From Rhodospirillales bacterium (GTDB lineage Bacteria; Pseudomonadota; Alphaproteobacteria; Micavibrionales; Micavibrionaceae): a stretch of DNA of 64,000 nt. A model generated the notes under the pieces. That model was given only the letters and a program-made list of their open reading frames with translations, ran no database searches and was not told the origin of the DNA. This document shows, one piece after another, positions 27,759 to 36,422 of this stretch. The stretch's first letter is position 1; every line of letters starts with the position of its first letter. The position numbers were made by a program, and so were the translations under genes. The DNA is taken from positions 1,550,001-1,614,000 of the forward strand of contig CP060239.1 of NCBI GenBank assembly GCA_023898785.1. The letters run 5' to 3'.

Positions 27759-29243
27759 CTAACTCTCAGTTCGGTAATTGGGCGCTTCGCGGGTGATGGT
27801 TACGTCATGGACGTGGGATTCTTTATGTCCTGCACTGGTCATGCGGACGAATTCCGCCTTTTCTTTCATTTCAGCCACGGTTGCGCAGCCTGTATAGCCC
27901 ATGGACGCGCGTAAGCCCCCAACCATCTGGTGAATGACGGTGCCGACCGGACCTTTGTAAGGGACGCGGCCTTCGATCCCTTCGGGCACCAACTTATTCG
28001 ATTGAGTAACGCCCGCCTGAAAATAGCGATCAGCCGAGCCTTTGACCATCGCTCCGACGCTGCCCATGCCGCGGTAGGATTTATAAGAGCGGCCTTGATA
28101 GAGGATGACTTCGCCGGGTGCCTCATCCGTTCCGGCAAAGACGCCGCCCATCATCGCGGCGTCGGCGCCGGCGGCAATCGCCTTAGCAAAATCGCCGGAA
28201 TATTTGATGCCGCCGTCAGCGATAACGGGAATATTTTTCTTGGACGCTGCTTTCACCACATCCATGATCGCGGTGAGTTGCGGCACGCCAACACCCGCGA
28301 CAACGCGGGTGGTGCAGATCGAACCCGGCCCGATGCCGACCTTGATGGCATTCGCACCTGCTTTGATAAGGGCCAGCGCGGCATCGCCGGTGGCCACATT
28401 TCCGGCCATGATTTGCAGATCGGGATTATCGGCCCGAATTTGCGCAACGGTATCGAGCACAGCGCGGGAATGGCCGTGAGCGGTATCAACAACAACCAGA
28501 TCAAGGCCGGCGGCGGCCAGTGCGGCGGCGCGCTCCACGCCGTTGACAGGGCCCGTGCCGACAGCCGCGCCCGCGCGCAGGCGATCATGGGTGTCTTTAG
28601 TGGCATGCGGGAAGGCCGTTGATTTTTCAATGTCTTTGACTGTCACCAACCCGATACATTTTTCTGCATCATCGACAATGAGAAGTTTTTCAATACGGTG
28701 TTTGTGTAAAAGTTTTTTGGCTTCGTCTTTATCGACGGTGTTGTAGGCTTTGACAAGATTATCGGCGGTCATCAACTCACGCACGGGTTGGAACGGGTTT
28801 TCGGCAAAACGTACGTCGCGGTTGGTCAGAATACCAACCAGACGCCCAGATGTTTCGGTGACGGGAATGCCGGAGATGTTGTTTTGCTGCATCAATAGCA
28901 GCGCATCTTCAAGCGTTGCATCCGGGGAAATCGTTATGGGATCAACAACCATGCCGGATTCAAAGCGTTTAACTTTGCGCACCTCACCCACCTGCGCTTC
29001 GATTTCCATGTTGCGGTGGATGATGCCGAGACCACCATTTTGCGCCATGGCAATCGCCATTTGGTGTTCGCTGACCGTGTCCATCGCGGCAGAAAGAATG
29101 GGAATATTTAAAATAATGGTCTGGGTAAGTTGCGTGGCCGTTTTGACTTCATTGGGCTGCACTTCCGAGGCACCCGGGACGAGCAGCACGTCGTCGAACG
29201 TCAGGGCTTCACGAATTTTGGTGGGATCTTTAATTTTAACCAT
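27759..29243 (-). CDS. guaB: IMP dehydrogenase
   Basis: Oxidises IMP to XMP with NAD+, the rate-limiting step to GMP. The 494-residue protein has the N-terminal FDDVLLVP motif, a pair of CBS domains (about 95-210), the catalytic loop GIGPGSICTTRVVAGVG with the nucleophilic Cys, and the flap region ending near YTGCATVAEM. The ATG at 29243 (MVKIKD) has a GAGGAA site; a TTG two codons earlier is less likely. Confidence 0.97.
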   Translation of the reverse strand: MVKIKDPTKIREALTFDDVLLVPGASEVQPNEVKTATQLTQTIILNIPILSAAMDTVSEHQMAIAMAQNGGLGIIHRNMEIEAQVGEVRKVKRFESGMVVDPITISPDATLEDALLLMQQNNISGIPVTETSGRLVGILTNRDVRFAENPFQPVRELMTADNLVKAYNTVDKDEAKKLLHKHRIEKLLIVDDAEKCIGLVTVKDIEKSTAFPHATKDTHDRLRAGAAVGTGPVNGVERAAALAAAGLDLVVVDTAHGHSRAVLDTVAQIRADNPDLQIMAGNVATGDAALALIKAGANAIKVGIGPGSICTTRVVAGVGVPQLTAIMDVVKAASKKNIPVIADGGIKYSGDFAKAIAAGADAAMMGGVFAGTDEAPGEVILYQGRSYKSYRGMGSVGAMVKGSADRYFQAGVTQSNKLVPEGIEGRVPYKGPVGTVIHQMVGGLRASMGYTGCATVAEMKEKAEFVRMTSAGHKESHVHDVTITREAPNYRTES

Positions 29244-29423
29244 TTGCAAATTCCTCGCACTTATTGTGGGCGGAGATCCCCGCCTTTCGCGAAGACTTCG
29301 ATTTGCAAGTGAGTTATAGCGGAAAAATCAAAGATGTAAAGATGTTTTGATCTTATCAGAAGATTGACAATCAGGATAATGATGCTGCGCTATCGTGGAA
29401 AATTGATTTTGATCCGGTAGGTT

Positions 29424-30089
29424 CTAACACCCCCGAAAGCCTTGAGCTATAAGATATTGCTCTGAAGATTCCTTGCGGCTGGCAGGCGGTTTCATGTGTT
29501 TGATCGTTTCGAAGTCCTTTTTCATCTCTGCCAGCAGCGTGTTTTGCGCGCCGCCCTGCCGGACTTTGGCGACGAATGTTCCGCCCGGTTTGAGCACTTC
29601 GGCAGCGAAATAAGAAGCCGCTTCGACCACGGCCATAATTTTGAGGTGATCGGTTTGTTTATGGCCAGTGGTGTTGGGGGCCATATCGGACAGGACGAGA
29701 TCAGCCAAACCATCGGAGTTGTATTTTGAAATCATGTCTTTGAGCCGGTCCGGAGCATCGTCGTCCATGAAATCCATCTGGATAAAATCGACATCGGCCA
29801 GTTCATCCATTTCCAGCAGGTCGATCGCGATGACTTTTGCGCCTTTGGCAGTCGCTACCTGACACCAGCCTCCAGGAGCTGCACCAAGGTCAACAATAAC
29901 CTGACCGGGTTTAAGAAAATCCAGTTTTTCGTTCATTTCCAAAAGCTTATATGCCGCGCGGCCACGATAACCATCTTTTTGTGCGCGATTGACGTAAGGG
30001 TCGTTTAATTGGCGTTTTAACCAACGTGTTGAGCCGCTTTTGCGTCCCTTAGCGCTTTTGACTCTTTCTTTGGCTTTATTTCTACTCAC
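29424..30089 (-). CDS. rlmE: 23S rRNA 2'-O-ribose methyltransferase RlmE (FtsJ)
   Basis: Methylates U2552 of 23S rRNA. The core is intact: SRNKAKERVKSAKGRKSGSTRWL basic start, DPYVNRAQKDGYRGRAAYKLLE, SAM motif VDLGAAPGGWCQV, the SDMAPNTTG segment and KVRQGG. The start is uncertain. The family's usual start sequence occurs twice: an upstream copy with a good AGGAAA site and ATG (30234) runs into a stop after 36 codons, and the copy joined to the enzyme starts with GTG at 30089 and has only a weak site. A TTG at 30176 is also open in frame. The gene may be expressed by reinitiation, weakly, or from the TTG. Confidence 0.85.
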   Translation of the reverse strand: MSRNKAKERVKSAKGRKSGSTRWLKRQLNDPYVNRAQKDGYRGRAAYKLLEMNEKLDFLKPGQVIVDLGAAPGGWCQVATAKGAKVIAIDLLEMDELADVDFIQMDFMDDDAPDRLKDMISKYNSDGLADLVLSDMAPNTTGHKQTDHLKIMAVVEAASYFAAEVLKPGGTFVAKVRQGGAQNTLLAEMKKDFETIKHMKPPASRKESSEQYLIAQGFRGC

Positions 30090-30225
30090 AACACTTAAAC
30101 TTCGCTTTTTTGTTTTACAGATTTTAAAGTATGCGAACAAACCTGCGGTTTGCTGCTTTCTTAGGTATGCGAACAAACCTGCGGTTTGCTTCGCGGGCGC
30201 TTTTGACTCTTTCTTTGGCTTTATT
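30052..30225. repeat. Partial duplication and 26-bp direct repeats at the rlmE 5' end
   Basis: A 29-bp sequence within the rlmE start region is present at 30052-30080 and again at 30197-30225. Between them an identical 26-bp unit, containing the palindrome GCAAACCGCAGGTTTG, occurs at 30129-30154 and 30165-30190, 36 bp apart. The arrangement looks like a duplication of the gene start with insertion of a small palindromic unit. Confidence 0.8.
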
Positions 30226-30234
30226 ACGGCTCAT
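30124..30234 (-). pseudogene. Truncated duplicate of the rlmE N-terminus (36 aa)
   Basis: ATG at 30234, with an AGGAAA site, encodes MSRNKAKERVKSA, matching the true rlmE N-terminus, then repeat-encoded residues (NRRFVRI twice) and a TAA. It starts 10 bases after the stop of the upstream membrane-protein gene. It is either a broken remnant or a leader frame whose termination 35 bases before the GTG could feed reinitiation of rlmE. Confidence 0.6.
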
Positions 30235-30244
30235 GGTTTTCCTG

Positions 30245-30589
30245 TTATATTAGCATCACAATCATTGAGGTAAACAAGGCAGCAAAAAATATAGAAATCG
30301 AAGCCGCCATGAAAATCGGCCCTTTGGTGCCGGGAGAATATACCGCCAACGCGATATAAATCACATAAAAAATGCTGTAAGTGATTTGGCCGCGCCTGTG
30401 AGCACCCATTTCAAACAGCCCCAAAAAGCCGTTATCATAGCCGGTCGAGACCATAAGTTCAGCCTGCAAACGCATCATCAGCATGCAGCCGATAAAAAAC
30501 CCGATAGCCCAGCAACGGTGCTGTTTATGCATCGCAAGCAAACCAAGCGGCAACCAGAGCAGATCAATATATTGAAGAATAAAACTCAT
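30245..30589 (-). CDS. Small integral membrane protein, 114 aa
   Basis: About four hydrophobic segments (near residues 2-20, 26-42, 70-86 and 90-112) separated by short loops. No family recognised with confidence. It is immediately upstream of the rlmE start region on the same strand and is probably co-transcribed with it. Confidence 0.6.
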   Translation of the reverse strand: MSFILQYIDLLWLPLGLLAMHKQHRCWAIGFFIGCMLMMRLQAELMVSTGYDNGFLGLFEMGAHRRGQITYSIFYVIYIALAVYSPGTKGPIFMAASISIFFAALFTSMIVMLI

Positions 30590-30622
30590 GACTTATTTCA
30601 TTATTGCATTCATTATGGAGCC

Positions 30623-32074
30623 ATGATGCGGGAAAAATATAGAAACATCAAAATGTATTCTTCGCTGTCATTGCGAGCGCGGCGAAGCAATCCAGCCATA
30701 ATTGCTAAAATCCCTGGATTGCGTCGTCGGCTTTGCCTCCTCGCAATGACCGTCATCTTTGTCTTTATTTTTCCTGCTTTACCCAATGCACAAGCGGGCT
30801 TGCCGCCGATTATTCGTGATACGGAGATTGAGGCGATTTTCAGCGAGTGGACTACGCCTTTGCTGAAAGCTTCGGAAATAGGGCCGGATAATGTGCGGAT
30901 CATTTTGGTACAAAGTGATCAGGTCAACGCGTTTGTTGCCGGCGGGGCGAATATTTTCTTTTATACCGGATTGATTAAGAAAACCGATGGGCCGGAAGAA
31001 GTCATTGGCGTTCTCGCCCACGAGATGGGCCATATTGCTGGTGGACATTTGATCACTACGCAAGATGCGCTTGAGCGTGCAAGTTATGAGAGTATTTTGG
31101 GCGCGGTTTTGGGGCTTGGCGCAGCGATTGCGACCGGTAACGGCGCAGCAGCCAGTGCAATTATTACAGGCAGCCAGAATATCGCCGGGCGGCGGTTTTT
31201 AGCCCATAGCCGGATCAATGAAGCAAGTGCGGATCAAGCGGCTTTTAGCTATATTACCCGCGCGCAGCTTAACCCTTCGGGGCTGTCGAGCTTTTTCAAA
31301 AAATTGCAGGATCAGGAGCTTTTACCGGCAACGCAACAAAGCGAATATGTTCGCACCCACCCGATTACCCGCAACCGGATTGAGGCCATGGACGCACTAA
31401 TTGCCAAAAGCCCTCTCAAAGATCAAGCGCCCACCGCGCGCTGGCAGGACCAGCATGCGCGGATGAAGGCCAAGCTCATTGGTTTTATAAATCCTGAGCA
31501 AACAGCCTGGGCCTATCCAAAAGAGGATACATCAATCCCGGCACGCTATGCCAGAACCATTGCGGCCTATCGACGGAATGATATTCCCACAGCCTTGCGC
31601 GGCATTGACGAACTTTTGCACGATGAACCGCACAATGCGTATTTTTATGAGTTAAAAGGGCAAATGCTGGTGGATTTTAGCCGCGTTGAAGAAGCCCTGC
31701 CCGCTTACCGCAAGGCGGTTGAGCTGATGCCTGAGGGACCTTTGCTGCGCATTGCACTGGCCCATGCCTTGCTGCAGGATGAAGATAATCGGGCGCAGGT
31801 TGAAGAGGCCATCCGTCACCTTGAGCGTGCTTTGATCAAAGAGAAACGTTCAACGCGCGTACACCGCCTGTTGGCTACAGCGTATGGGCGCTCAGGGCGC
31901 GAAAGTCTGGCGAAATTGCATCTGGCTGAGGAAGCAGTGTTACAACAACGCTTGCCCTATGCCAAAGCGCAGGCCGAAAGTGCATTAAAAGACTTTCGTG
32001 CCGGTAGCTCTGAATGGATTAAAACCAAAGATGTACTCAATCATATCGCGCTTTTAGAACAACAAATGAATTGA
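30623..32074 (+). CDS. M48-family metalloprotease with TPR repeats (BepA-like)
   Basis: Predicted periplasmic zinc protease of outer-membrane quality control. The zinc site is HEMGH (residues 133-137 from this start), followed by AGGH; a downstream NEASADQAAF segment gives the third ligand, and TPR-like helices occupy about the last 170 residues. The chosen ATG has a GGAG site. Residues about 16-42 are encoded by a dispersed palindromic repeat inserted in frame, immediately before the hydrophobic signal core (VIFVFIFPALPNAQA). The ATG at 30746, itself at the edge of the repeat, would give a shorter normal signal peptide and is an alternative start. Confidence 0.88.
   Translation: MMREKYRNIKMYSSLSLRARRSNPAIIAKIPGLRRRLCLLAMTVIFVFIFPALPNAQAGLPPIIRDTEIEAIFSEWTTPLLKASEIGPDNVRIILVQSDQVNAFVAGGANIFFYTGLIKKTDGPEEVIGVLAHEMGHIAGGHLITTQDALERASYESILGAVLGLGAAIATGNGAAASAIITGSQNIAGRRFLAHSRINEASADQAAFSYITRAQLNPSGLSSFFKKLQDQELLPATQQSEYVRTHPITRNRIEAMDALIAKSPLKDQAPTARWQDQHARMKAKLIGFINPEQTAWAYPKEDTSIPARYARTIAAYRRNDIPTALRGIDELLHDEPHNAYFYELKGQMLVDFSRVEEALPAYRKAVELMPEGPLLRIALAHALLQDEDNRAQVEEAIRHLERALIKEKRSTRVHRLLATAYGRSGRESLAKLHLAEEAVLQQRLPYAKAQAESALKDFRAGSSEWIKTKDVLNHIALLEQQMN
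30667..30750. repeat. Dispersed palindromic repeat, copy 4 (inside a coding region)
   Basis: An 84-bp copy with arms GTCATTGCGAG..GAAGCAATCCAG and CTGGATTGCG..CCTCGCAATGAC. It lies in frame in the N-terminal region of the M48 protease gene and contains the alternative ATG. Confidence 0.85.
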
Positions 32075-32183
32075 TTTAAAAATTGTAACATTTAGGTCAT
32101 TCCAAACGAATTTCCTTTTAATATCCATGTGGTAAGGTACAATGCCCTTTGCTGGTTTAATCAACTTTTGGGAGAGATTTTTT

Positions 32184-32936
32184 ATGAGATTCACATTTCA
32201 CAAGACCGCGCTGGCTTTTAGCGCGCTGACGATATTAGCAAGCGGTGCGGCTGGTGCTGAAGAGGCGGCTTTTAGCGATGCGCAAAAAGACGCGATGGGC
32301 GCGATCATCAAAGATTATTTGATGGAAAACCCGAATGTGATTTTCGAAGCGATTGAAGCCGGACGCGCAAAGCAAGAAGAAGAAGCGCAGAAAAATGCCG
32401 AGGTTAAAATTGAGGAAAATATCGCGTATTTGACTCGCGCCGAAGCTCCTTCTATCGGCAATCCAGACGCAGATGTGACGGTGATTGAATTCTTTGATTA
32501 TAATTGCGGATACTGCAAACGCGCTTTGCCGGATATTCAAGCGGCCATTAAAGATGACGCGAATTTGCGCGTTGTATTTAAGGATATGCCAATTCTCGGG
32601 CCCACATCTAAAACAGCGGCGCTTTGGGCACTGGCCGCGCATAAACAGGGTAAGTACTTTGATTACCATGTTGCGTTGATGGAGCATAAGGGTCCAAAAG
32701 AAGAAGCCGAGCTTGAAAAGCTGGCCAGAAATTTGGGACTGGATGTTGAGCAGATGAAAAAGGATATTGATAGCGAAGAGCTTCAAAAAGAACTCGACAA
32801 AGTTACAGAAGTTGGCCGTGAAATCGGTGTAAGTGGTACGCCTGCTTTTATCGTCGGTAAAACCTTTATTCCCGGATATGTCGGTGAGGATGGCTTGAAA
32901 TCAGCGATTAACGCCGAGCGCGAGAAAAATAAATAA
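32184..32936 (+). CDS. Periplasmic DsbA-family thioredoxin-like protein
   Basis: A 250-residue secreted protein (signal peptide ending ASGAAGA) with a CGYC active site in FFDYNCGYCKRALP and a cis-Pro loop VSGTPAFIVG. An N-terminal helical segment before the thioredoxin fold (YLMENPNVIFEAIE) matches the DsbA/ScsC-like (Com1) group, in which it mediates oligomerisation and disulfide isomerase or copper-related activity. The start at 32184 has a GGGAGAG site. It leads a group with a second DsbA-like gene and a copper chaperone. Confidence 0.88.
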   Translation: MRFTFHKTALAFSALTILASGAAGAEEAAFSDAQKDAMGAIIKDYLMENPNVIFEAIEAGRAKQEEEAQKNAEVKIEENIAYLTRAEAPSIGNPDADVTVIEFFDYNCGYCKRALPDIQAAIKDDANLRVVFKDMPILGPTSKTAALWALAAHKQGKYFDYHVALMEHKGPKEEAELEKLARNLGLDVEQMKKDIDSEELQKELDKVTEVGREIGVSGTPAFIVGKTFIPGYVGEDGLKSAINAEREKNK

Positions 32937-32958
32937 TAATCCGGGTTGGTAGATCTTC

Positions 32959-33567
32959 ATGATTTTTAGAATCTTTATCGGGATCATTGCTTTGCTATGC
33001 GCCTATATGGCGTATAGCACGGTTTCGTTTGTCATGCTCAAATCTGCGGTACAAAAGGGATATGAAGGTAATGTTATTACATCGCCGCAAGCGGATATGA
33101 GCGTGGTTGAGTTTTTTGATTATACCTGCCCGTCTTGTCGGGAGTTTCAACCTGCCCTTATGCGAGCAGTTGAGCGTGACGGCGCTGTGCGCCTTGTATT
33201 ACGCCCTATCCCTTCTGATATGACAGACAAAGGAAAAACCGTGGCACGTTTGGCTTTGTCTGCAGGTAAGCAAGGCAAATTTTTAGAAGCGCATAAGCAT
33301 CTTATTGAGAATTACCGCGTTGTTGACGATGCCTATATCGAGAATTTCGCCGCCGCGTTAAACTTGGATCTTGCGCAGCTGAAAGAAGGCATGAAAGACC
33401 CGGAAATCGATGATGAAATTGATAATAATCTTGTAAGTCTTGAAAAATTGGGGGCCCGTGGTGTTCCTACACTCCTGTTGAATGGCGACGTCTTGTACAC
33501 GCCCAACGAAGAAGGTGTGACCAGCGATACCATTCTGGGCTTGTTTAATCAGGCAAGAGGATTATAA
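32959..33567 (+). CDS. Membrane-anchored DsbA-family thioredoxin-like protein
   Basis: A 202-residue protein with an N-terminal membrane anchor (residues 3-22) and a thioredoxin fold with active site CPSC (FFDYTCPSCREF) and cis-Pro GVPTLLLNG. It lies 22 bases after another DsbA-like gene. The two together suggest an oxidase/isomerase or electron-relay pair in the periplasm; direction of electron flow is not visible. Confidence 0.85.
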   Translation: MIFRIFIGIIALLCAYMAYSTVSFVMLKSAVQKGYEGNVITSPQADMSVVEFFDYTCPSCREFQPALMRAVERDGAVRLVLRPIPSDMTDKGKTVARLALSAGKQGKFLEAHKHLIENYRVVDDAYIENFAAALNLDLAQLKEGMKDPEIDDEIDNNLVSLEKLGARGVPTLLLNGDVLYTPNEEGVTSDTILGLFNQARGL

Positions 33568-33603
33568 CTTTTGTAAATAATTTTACAAAAGTAAGGACAC
33601 ATC

Positions 33604-34140
33604 ATGAAAACTTTATTACTGACTTTTGGTTGTGTTTTATTAGGCCTATCTGCAAACACTGTGCAAGCTGATGACTTGGTCTTGGGCGTCAGTGCACAAA
33701 ATGCTTATGCTTACGCCACCAGCCCTGTGCAACAAAATGGCGCTGTCTTTGTTGAGTTTTCTAATATTACTGAGGATGATCTCAAAATCACCAGCGCGAA
33801 GGCTGATGTTTCTGAACGTGTGGAGCTGCATACGCACCTCATGGATGGTGATATGATGATGATGCGCGAAGTTGATGGTTATGACGTTCCTGCGGGCGCA
33901 AGTGTTAGGCTGGAGCCGATGGGGCACCACATCATGCTGATGGGGTTGAAAGCGCCTTTAATTGTGGGTGGGAGCTTCCCTGTTACCGTGATGGATGAAC
34001 ATGGTGCAGGCCTGACCTTCACTGTAGAGGTTAAAGCGCCCGGCGAGACTATGGACAAGCCAAAGGCTCATAGTGAGCATAATGAAGAGGCTGTTGAGAG
34101 CGTCACGGACGCTGCTCAAATGCCGGAGACTGCACCTTGA
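33604..34140 (+). CDS. Periplasmic copper chaperone PCu(A)C
   Basis: A 178-residue secreted protein (signal peptide ending VQA-DD) of the PCu(A)C fold, which delivers Cu(I) to the CuA site of cytochrome c oxidase. The metal motif is visible as ELHTHLMDGDMMMMREV (about 75-90) and MGHHIMLMGL (106-115). It follows two DsbA-like genes, consistent with a periplasmic redox/copper unit, since CuA loading needs reduced cysteines. The C-terminal tail is acidic and histidine-poor. Confidence 0.88.
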   Translation: MKTLLLTFGCVLLGLSANTVQADDLVLGVSAQNAYAYATSPVQQNGAVFVEFSNITEDDLKITSAKADVSERVELHTHLMDGDMMMMREVDGYDVPAGASVRLEPMGHHIMLMGLKAPLIVGGSFPVTVMDEHGAGLTFTVEVKAPGETMDKPKAHSEHNEEAVESVTDAAQMPETAP

Positions 34141-34580
34141 AAAAAATCCTGATCCTGAACGGTCCCAATCTGAATATGTTAGGCCTGCGTGAGCCTGATA
34201 TTTATGGTGATCAAACGCTGGATGACATCAAGAGTCTGTGCCTCGAAAAGGCCCAGGGGCTGGATATGGAGATTGATTTTCGTCAGTCTAACCATGAAGG
34301 TGTTCTTGTTGAGTGGATTCAAGATGCACATCCTCGTAAAAAAGGCGATTTTGACGCTCTGGTAATCAATGCGGCCGCTTATACCCATACATCGATTGCC
34401 ATACATGACGCGCTCAAGATTTTGGATATTCCTATCATTGAGGTACATTTATCCAATCCTAAAAACCGCGAAGAATTTCGTCATAACTCTTATATAGAGC
34501 CACTTGCAGACGAAGTAATCGCCGGAGAAGGAGCAAAGGGATATTTACTAGCCCTTGAAAAGCTCAAAGAACTCTTGTAA
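34137..34580 (+). CDS. aroQ: 3-dehydroquinate dehydratase, type II
   Basis: Third step of the shikimate pathway. The 147-residue protein shows the type II signature NGPNLNMLGLREPDIYG with R18 and Y23, N78 in VINAAAYTHTS and H104 in EVHLSNP. It starts with TTG, overlapping the stop codon of the copper chaperone (TTGA), so it is translationally coupled. It directly precedes accB, the same aroQ-accB-accC order as in many proteobacteria. Confidence 0.95.
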   Translation: MKKILILNGPNLNMLGLREPDIYGDQTLDDIKSLCLEKAQGLDMEIDFRQSNHEGVLVEWIQDAHPRKKGDFDALVINAAAYTHTSIAIHDALKILDIPIIEVHLSNPKNREEFRHNSYIEPLADEVIAGEGAKGYLLALEKLKELL

Positions 34581-34616
34581 GCAGGAATTTATTGAAAAAC
34601 AACAATATGTAAGCCC

Positions 34617-35072
34617 ATGAAAATTGATTCTAAAGCGATTAAACAACTGGCTGATTTGCTGGAAGAAACAGGCCTGAACGAAATTGAAGTGGCTGATGGT
34701 GATAAAGCCATTCGTGTGAGCAAGGGCGGCGGTACAGTTGTTGCCGCTGCAAGCGCTCCGGCTGTATCTATGCCTTCTGACCCTGCTGTTCCTCAGCAAG
34801 CGAATACCAGTGCTCCTGATACGACAGCACACACTCATCCGGGAGCTGTAACTTCGCCAATGGTTGGAACGGCCTATCTGCAGGGCGAGCCCGGCGCACC
34901 CTCCTTTGTTCAAAAGGGAGACAATGTGAAAGCCGGCGATACCTTGCTGATTATAGAGGCCATGAAAGTTATGAACCCTATTAAGGCTGAAAAAGGCGGA
35001 ATCGTAACACAAATCTTGATTGAAAACGGTCAGCCAGTTGAGTTTGGCGATGTTCTTATGGTTGTTGAGTAA
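34617..35072 (+). CDS. accB: Biotin carboxyl carrier protein of acetyl-CoA carboxylase
   Basis: Carries the carboxybiotin between AccC and AccAD for malonyl-CoA synthesis. The 151-residue protein has an N-terminal helix, a Pro/Ala-rich linker (about 42-75), and a biotinyl domain with K117 in EAMKVMN. The thumb-like segment expected in AccB is near GTAYLQGEPGAPSFVQKGD. Confidence 0.96.
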   Translation: MKIDSKAIKQLADLLEETGLNEIEVADGDKAIRVSKGGGTVVAAASAPAVSMPSDPAVPQQANTSAPDTTAHTHPGAVTSPMVGTAYLQGEPGAPSFVQKGDNVKAGDTLLIIEAMKVMNPIKAEKGGIVTQILIENGQPVEFGDVLMVVE

Positions 35073-35081
35073 GCTTTTTTC

Positions 35082-36422
35082 ATGTTTAAAAAAATCCTCA
35101 TAGCCAATCGCGGTGAAATCGCCCTTCGGATCATCCGGGCCTGTAAAGAAATGGGCATTAAAACTGTGGCTGTGCATTCCACTGCCGATGCCAGTTCGAT
35201 GGCAGTGCGGCTAGCTGATGAATCAGTGTGTATCGGACCTGCGCAGAGTAAAGACAGCTATTTGAATATCCCAGCAATCCTGAGCGCCGCTGCATTGACG
35301 GGCGCGGATGCGGTTCATCCGGGGTATGGGTTCCTTTCTGAAAACGCGCAATTTGCACGAATGGTTGAAGAACACGGCTTTGCCTTTATCGGGCCAACGC
35401 CCGAACATATTGAGCAAATGGGCGACAAGGTTACGGCCAAACAAACGGTCGCAGCGCTTGGACTTCCGGTTGTTCCGGGCTCTGATGGCGGGGTAGATAC
35501 GCCGGAAGAAGGCCTGAAAATTGCCAAGAATATGGGCTTTCCGGTGATTATCAAGGCGGCTTCCGGTGGCGGTGGAAAAGGGATGCAGGTCGTATCCGAT
35601 CCGGATGATTTTGAAGAACGCTTTGTTCGAGCTCGTAGCGAAGCTAAAGCCAATTTCGGTGATGATACGGTTTATATCGAAAAATTCCTTGGTAATCCGC
35701 GCCATATTGAAATTCAGGTTTTTGGAGATACGCATGGTAACGCCATTCATCTGGGTGAGCGAGACTGTTCAATCCAGCGCCGCCACCAAAAGCTGATTGA
35801 AGAGGCACCATCGCCGATCTTATCGGGAGATCTGCGTGATGAAATTGGCTGTCTGGCAGCTGATACTATCAGAGCGATGGGTTATCGGGGTGCCGGAACA
35901 ATTGAGTTTTTGTATGAAGACGGCAAATTTTATTTCATGGAAATGAATACACGAATTCAGGTTGAACACCCGGTGACTGAGATGATCACAGGAATTGACT
36001 TGATAGCCGAGCAGATTCGGGTTGCCGCCGGGGAGCCTTTGACGGTGAAAAAAGAGCGTTTGCGCCTGCGTGGCCACGCGATGGAGATTCGCATTAATGC
36101 GGAAGATCCTGATAATTTTACCCCCTGCCCTGGTACGATCACTCAGTTTCATGCTGCTGGAGGCCTTGGTGTACGCTTTGATAGCGCTATCTATAATGGC
36201 TATACGATCCCGCCTTATTATGATTCGATGATTGGCAAGCTGATTGTTCATGGGCGGAATCGCGAGGAATGCATCCGGCGCATGAAACGAGCAATCCATG
36301 AAACCATTGTTAGCGGGATTAAAACGACCCTGCCGCTGCATGACTGGATTTTACGGCAAGATGCTTTTCTGAGCGGCGATTATACGATTCACTGGTTGGA
36401 AGAGCAGCTTAAAGATCGCTAA
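35082..36422 (+). CDS. accC: Biotin carboxylase subunit of acetyl-CoA carboxylase
   Basis: ATP-dependent carboxylation of biotin on AccB. The 446-residue protein shows the N-terminal KILIANRGEIALRIIRAC, the ATP-grasp glycine loop KAASGGGGKGM (about 159-169), and the catalytic EMNTRIQVEHPVTE segment. It starts 9 bases after accB and ends tail-to-tail with a small lipoprotein gene, overlapping it by 4 bases. Confidence 0.97.
   Translation: MFKKILIANRGEIALRIIRACKEMGIKTVAVHSTADASSMAVRLADESVCIGPAQSKDSYLNIPAILSAAALTGADAVHPGYGFLSENAQFARMVEEHGFAFIGPTPEHIEQMGDKVTAKQTVAALGLPVVPGSDGGVDTPEEGLKIAKNMGFPVIIKAASGGGGKGMQVVSDPDDFEERFVRARSEAKANFGDDTVYIEKFLGNPRHIEIQVFGDTHGNAIHLGERDCSIQRRHQKLIEEAPSPILSGDLRDEIGCLAADTIRAMGYRGAGTIEFLYEDGKFYFMEMNTRIQVEHPVTEMITGIDLIAEQIRVAAGEPLTVKKERLRLRGHAMEIRINAEDPDNFTPCPGTITQFHAAGGLGVRFDSAIYNGYTIPPYYDSMIGKLIVHGRNREECIRRMKRAIHETIVSGIKTTLPLHDWILRQDAFLSGDYTIHWLEEQLKDR

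Noticed and set aside
30129..30190. Short CRISPR-like array at the rlmE start
   Set aside because: Only two units of 26 bp with a 10-bp gap, no cas genes, and a palindromic duplication explains it.
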